A DNA stretch of 6,091 nucleotides from an uncultured Lachnospiraceae bacterium. Its GTDB lineage: Bacteria > Bacillota > Clostridia > Lachnospirales > Lachnospiraceae. Shown in pieces: positions 5,362 through 6,091 of the stretch. Each line of letters opens with the position of its first letter. The stretch's first letter is position 1. The stretch lies in NCBI GenBank assembly GCA_902803355.1, contig CADCPP010000081.1, positions 1-6,091 of the forward strand. Reading direction: 5' to 3'. The notes below the pieces were generated by a model, which saw nothing but the letters and a program-made list of their open reading frames with translations, was not told the origin of the DNA and ran no database searches. Position numbers and translations under genes: made by a program.

Positions 5362-5970
5362 TTAACGATAGCTCACTTTGATATCCGTTCCGTAATTAAA
5401 CAAGATCGGTTCTTCATAGTCTTCCGCCACATAATAAACGATCCTGGCCGGGCAATCCGGGACGGTGACGATATCTGCCGCTTTTCCCCAGATCTCCACA
5501 CCTGCCACCGTATCACTGTATATCATTCCCCAGGCCAGAAAAAACTTCTCCGTTTCCTGTCCATGAAGCTTTCCGGGATCCCGCGCCAGTTCTCCTCCGG
5601 CTATTCTTATGAAATCATTCTCTTTGATATCATCCATTGTGCGGTCTTCCGTATTGATCAGGGGAAAGCATCCCGTAGTTGTCCCGCAGTAATAATCATC
5701 AAAGGTGCCCTTTTGAATGACTTGTATCCATGCGCGTTCGTTTCGATCGCAATAAACGACCAGTGTTAAGTCTTCTGCGATCGGCTTCTCAAACAGGCAG
5801 CGAAGCTTCCCCATTCCTGCTTTTTGCGAGCGGGAATCAACAAACTCAAAGGCGCTTCTGTTTTGAACATACCGGTATCGCAAAAAACCGAAAACAGCAG
5901 CCAAAGCAAGTACAGCAAGGAATAGGCCTATTCCCAAAATGATTCTTTTCTTCCCTGAACTCTCTTTCAT
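5362..5970 (-). CDS. Unrecognised single-pass membrane-anchored protein
   Basis: I do not recognise a family. The 202-residue protein has a short basic N-terminus (KKR at 7-9), one strong hydrophobic segment (about 10-30) and basic residues RYRY right after it. The remaining 170 residues are soluble, probably outside the membrane. No lipobox is seen, so an uncleaved signal anchor is most likely. The soluble part holds five Cys (58, 74, 95, 101, 173), a CGTTTGC segment (95-101), and many aromatic and acidic residues in patterns suggesting beta strands. The frame stays open for 40 codons further upstream (to 6090), but the ATG at 5970 is preferred: GGGAGG lies 7 bases upstream and the protein then starts just before the anchor. 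GC over sampled stretches is about 45%, against about 60% in murC. It has a separate promoter and sits 196 bases from queT, so no shared role is implied. Reality as a gene is likely; function unknown. Confidence 0.82.
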   Translation of the reverse strand: MKESSGKKRIILGIGLFLAVLALAAVFGFLRYRYVQNRSAFEFVDSRSQKAGMGKLRCLFEKPIAEDLTLVVYCDRNERAWIQVIQKGTFDDYYCGTTTGCFPLINTEDRTMDDIKENDFIRIAGGELARDPGKLHGQETEKFFLAWGMIYSDTVAGVEIWGKAADIVTVPDCPARIVYYVAEDYEEPILFNYGTDIKVSYR

Positions 5971-6021
5971 GACAGTGCCTCCCAAACTGTTTTCCCTTTT
6001 ACATGCGCTGATTACATATTG

Positions 6022-6050
6022 ATGATAGCACAAAAGCCCGGATTTTGATA
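6022..6050 (-). promoter_or_regulatory. Probable promoter of the membrane protein gene
   Basis: Minus-strand TGCTATCAT (6030-6022) is an extended -10 element. At a 17-base spacing lies only a weak -35 match, TATCAA (6050-6045). A leader of about 45 bases to the ATG at 5970 would follow. A second TATCAT (6081-6076) near the window edge could be another -10, but its -35 would lie outside the window. Confidence 0.4.
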
Positions 6051-6091
6051 GTAGCATTTCCGTCTTCTCTCTGCTATGATAGAAAAGCAAA

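Noticed and set aside
6023..6082. Three CTATCA repeats on the minus strand (6028-6023, 6051-6046, 6082-6077) considered as operator repeats
   Set aside because: Spacing is irregular (23 and 31 bases), the unit is short, and two copies coincide with -10-like hexamers, so no separate operator can be supported.
1..6091. Search by eye for CRISPR arrays, insertion sequences, attachment sites, rRNA/tRNA, toxin-antitoxin or defence genes
   Set aside because: No repeat-spacer pattern, transposase or integrase motifs, terminal inverted repeats, cloverleaf structures or defence domains were seen; the content is housekeeping apart from one unknown membrane protein.

Overview
The window looks like an ordinary chromosomal segment of a fairly GC-rich Clostridia-type Bacillota, possibly Lachnospiraceae-like. 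The evidence is a DnaD-domain protein directly followed by a DnaI/DnaC-type helicase loader (a low-GC Gram-positive replication arrangement), a QueT-type ECF S-component under a preQ1-I-like riboswitch, strong purine-rich Shine-Dalgarno sequences, and a divergent, long PRPP synthetase. The genus assignment is inference. All six recognised genes lie on the minus strand, so transcription runs from right (6091) to left (1).

In transcription order: (1) 5970-5362 encodes an unrecognised 202-residue single-pass membrane-anchored protein with clearly lower GC than the rest; its promoter is probably at 6050-6022. (2) A promoter at 5315-5287 begins a leader holding a hairpin, a preQ1-I-like riboswitch (5256-5216) and a second hairpin that can cover the translation start region. 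The leader precedes queT (5165-4671), a predicted queuosine-precursor transporter S-component. (3) murC (4613-3201), a peptidoglycan precursor ligase, follows after 57 bases. (4) A 174-base intergenic region carries an inverted repeat just after murC, several 9-mers resembling DnaA boxes, and a good extended -10 promoter (3083-3056). (5) This promoter drives dnaD-like (3026-2076) and dnaI/dnaC-like (2075-1089); the stop codon of the first directly abuts the start of the second. (6) After 72 bases with no terminator comes prs (1016 to beyond base 1), PRPP synthetase, cut by the left window edge.

The genes cover housekeeping functions: replicative helicase loading (DnaD, DnaI), nucleotide precursor supply (PRPP), cell wall synthesis (MurC) and uptake of a tRNA-modification precursor (QueT). 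No mobile element, CRISPR array, tRNA, rRNA or phage gene is visible, and I see no convincing new multi-gene system. The points that most deserve a second look are the DnaA-box-like cluster upstream of the helicase-loading operon, the riboswitch leader with its unresolved output mechanism, and the low-GC membrane protein of unknown function. No gene-free stretch exceeds 300 bases.
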